This document shows positions 49,244-49,693 of a DNA stretch of 49,693 nucleotides, piece by piece. A model generated the notes under the pieces. It ran no database searches and was not told where the DNA came from. It saw only the letters and a program-made list of their open reading frames with translations. How positions within the stretch are numbered: position 1 is the stretch's first letter; every line of letters starts with the position of its first letter. Source of the DNA: an uncultured Cytophagales bacterium (GTDB lineage: Bacteria > Bacteroidota > Bacteroidia > Cytophagales > Bernardetiaceae); NCBI GenBank assembly GCA_937136415.1, contig CAKZOK010000114.1:1-49693 (forward strand). The letters are read 5' to 3'. A program made the position numbers and the translations under genes.

Positions 49244-49373
49244 GTTTATTCTATCAAAATTATTTTTTGCTTTTCAAAAGTTTGATATATTAAATTTTCT
49301 TTTTTTATTCCATTCAAAAATATCTGTTTTTCAAAAATAAAGTTGTTCAAAATAGTATAAATATAAAATTCAA

Positions 49374-49568
49374 ATGAAAAATTTTTTCTCAAAGTTTACT
49401 TTTAAAGCATTGTTTTTAGTTGTTGTTTTTGCACTTTCTTTTACCTTACAAAGTTGTTTGCACTCTCCTCAACAGGCTTGGACACCAACAAAACGTAAGA
49501 ATATGAAAGACAAAAAACCTCGCTCACCAAAATACGAACAGCGTCTGAAAAGAGTAAGAGCTTGGTAA
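49374..49568 (+). CDS. Small lipoprotein, unknown function
   Basis: 64 residues. Lipoprotein signal 1-27 (FLVVVFALSFTLQ) ending in the lipobox LQSC, so about 36 mature residues remain. The mature part is strongly basic (TPTKRKNMKDKKPRSPKYEQ ... RLKRVRAW). Like the 20181-20462 protein it is a short, basic, membrane-anchored chain, but the two are not alignable. No family recognised. Confidence 0.65.
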   Translation: MKNFFSKFTFKALFLVVVFALSFTLQSCLHSPQQAWTPTKRKNMKDKKPRSPKYEQRLKRVRAW

Positions 49569-49654
49569 TTAATTGACAAAAAATAATTAATAAAACACCC
49601 CCTCTTTTTTTTTATATAGGCGTAAGTATTTTTATTCATCACTTATTTTATTTT

Positions 49655-49693
49655 ATGCTTCAGGAATGGAGCTTGAGTAATATCCTGTACGTT
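49655..49693 (+). CDS. Possible start of a gene running off the right edge
   Basis: ATG at 49655 opens 13 codons (MLQEWSLSNILYV) to the window end without a stop, after an AT-rich stretch. Too short to identify. Confidence 0.3.
   Translation, partial: MLQEWSLSNILYV

Overview
The window is AT-rich chromosomal DNA from a member of the Bacteroidota, most likely a gliding marine Cytophagales bacterium of the Bernardetia/Flexibacter type. The genus is inference. The phylum is supported by type IX secretion (T9SS) sorting domains of both kinds (Por-type and gliding-motility-type), by several TAnnTTTG promoter boxes, by the near absence of Shine-Dalgarno sequences, and by the gene families present (PafA-like phosphatase, 7TMR-DISM receptor, LTA4H-like M1 peptidase).

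Layout. 1-1139: a 7TMR-DISM sensor receptor cut by the left edge, on the minus strand. 1389-6248, plus strand: an HI0933-type flavoprotein, a GH3-type acyl-adenylating enzyme and a PafA-like secreted phosphatase. 6481-12654: a 2057-residue secreted M43 metalloprotease with a T9SS type A tail. 12728-21536, minus strand: a GT4-like glycosyltransferase, the set greA - HIT hydrolase - CsaA-like protein, a secreted beta-rich protein, a MacB-like permease, a GT2 glycosyltransferase, an MscS channel with a small lipoprotein, and an unidentified membrane protein. 21634-22966: two divergent peroxiredoxins. 23311-28497, minus strand: a 1728-residue CUB-repeat T9SS cargo protein. 28853-35008: mutL, small proteins, a VF530-type protein, a YtxH-type protein and an M1 aminopeptidase lipoprotein. 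35090-37823, minus strand: small, mostly unknown genes including an ArsR regulator and two tandem paralogous membrane proteins. 38240-44833: a 2197-residue IgGFc-binding-like/Ig-like adhesin with a T9SS type B (gliding) tail. 44834-46040: a 1.2-kb gene-free stretch with tRNA-Gly and many palindromic repeats. 46041-49568: mannose-1-phosphate guanylyltransferase, a decayed GxxExxY gene, adenine deaminase and a small lipoprotein. A possible CDS begins at the right edge.

How the genes fit together. Three giant genes occupy about 18 kb and encode cell-surface or secreted T9SS cargo with different front modules (protease, CUB, IgGFc-binding-like). Two glycosyltransferases and ManC are compatible with polysaccharide or glycan synthesis but do not form one cluster. 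The rest is housekeeping (transcript elongation, mismatch repair, peroxide defence, purine salvage, osmotic protection).

What stands out. I found no defence island, CRISPR array, prophage or intact insertion sequence. The most unusual material is intergenic: at least four families of palindromic, partly MITE-like repeats (about 145-bp elements with TGGTG...CAAAGTATGAT ends; CCGTGTTCTGTG/CACAGAACACGG elements; GCTTTAGC elements; a 54-bp tandem array carrying promoter-like boxes). In coding DNA, MutL appears to have lost the residues that bind metal in its endonuclease domain. The greA gene has a terminator-like hairpin in its leader, and a GxxExxY gene survives only as a truncated remnant between inverted repeats.
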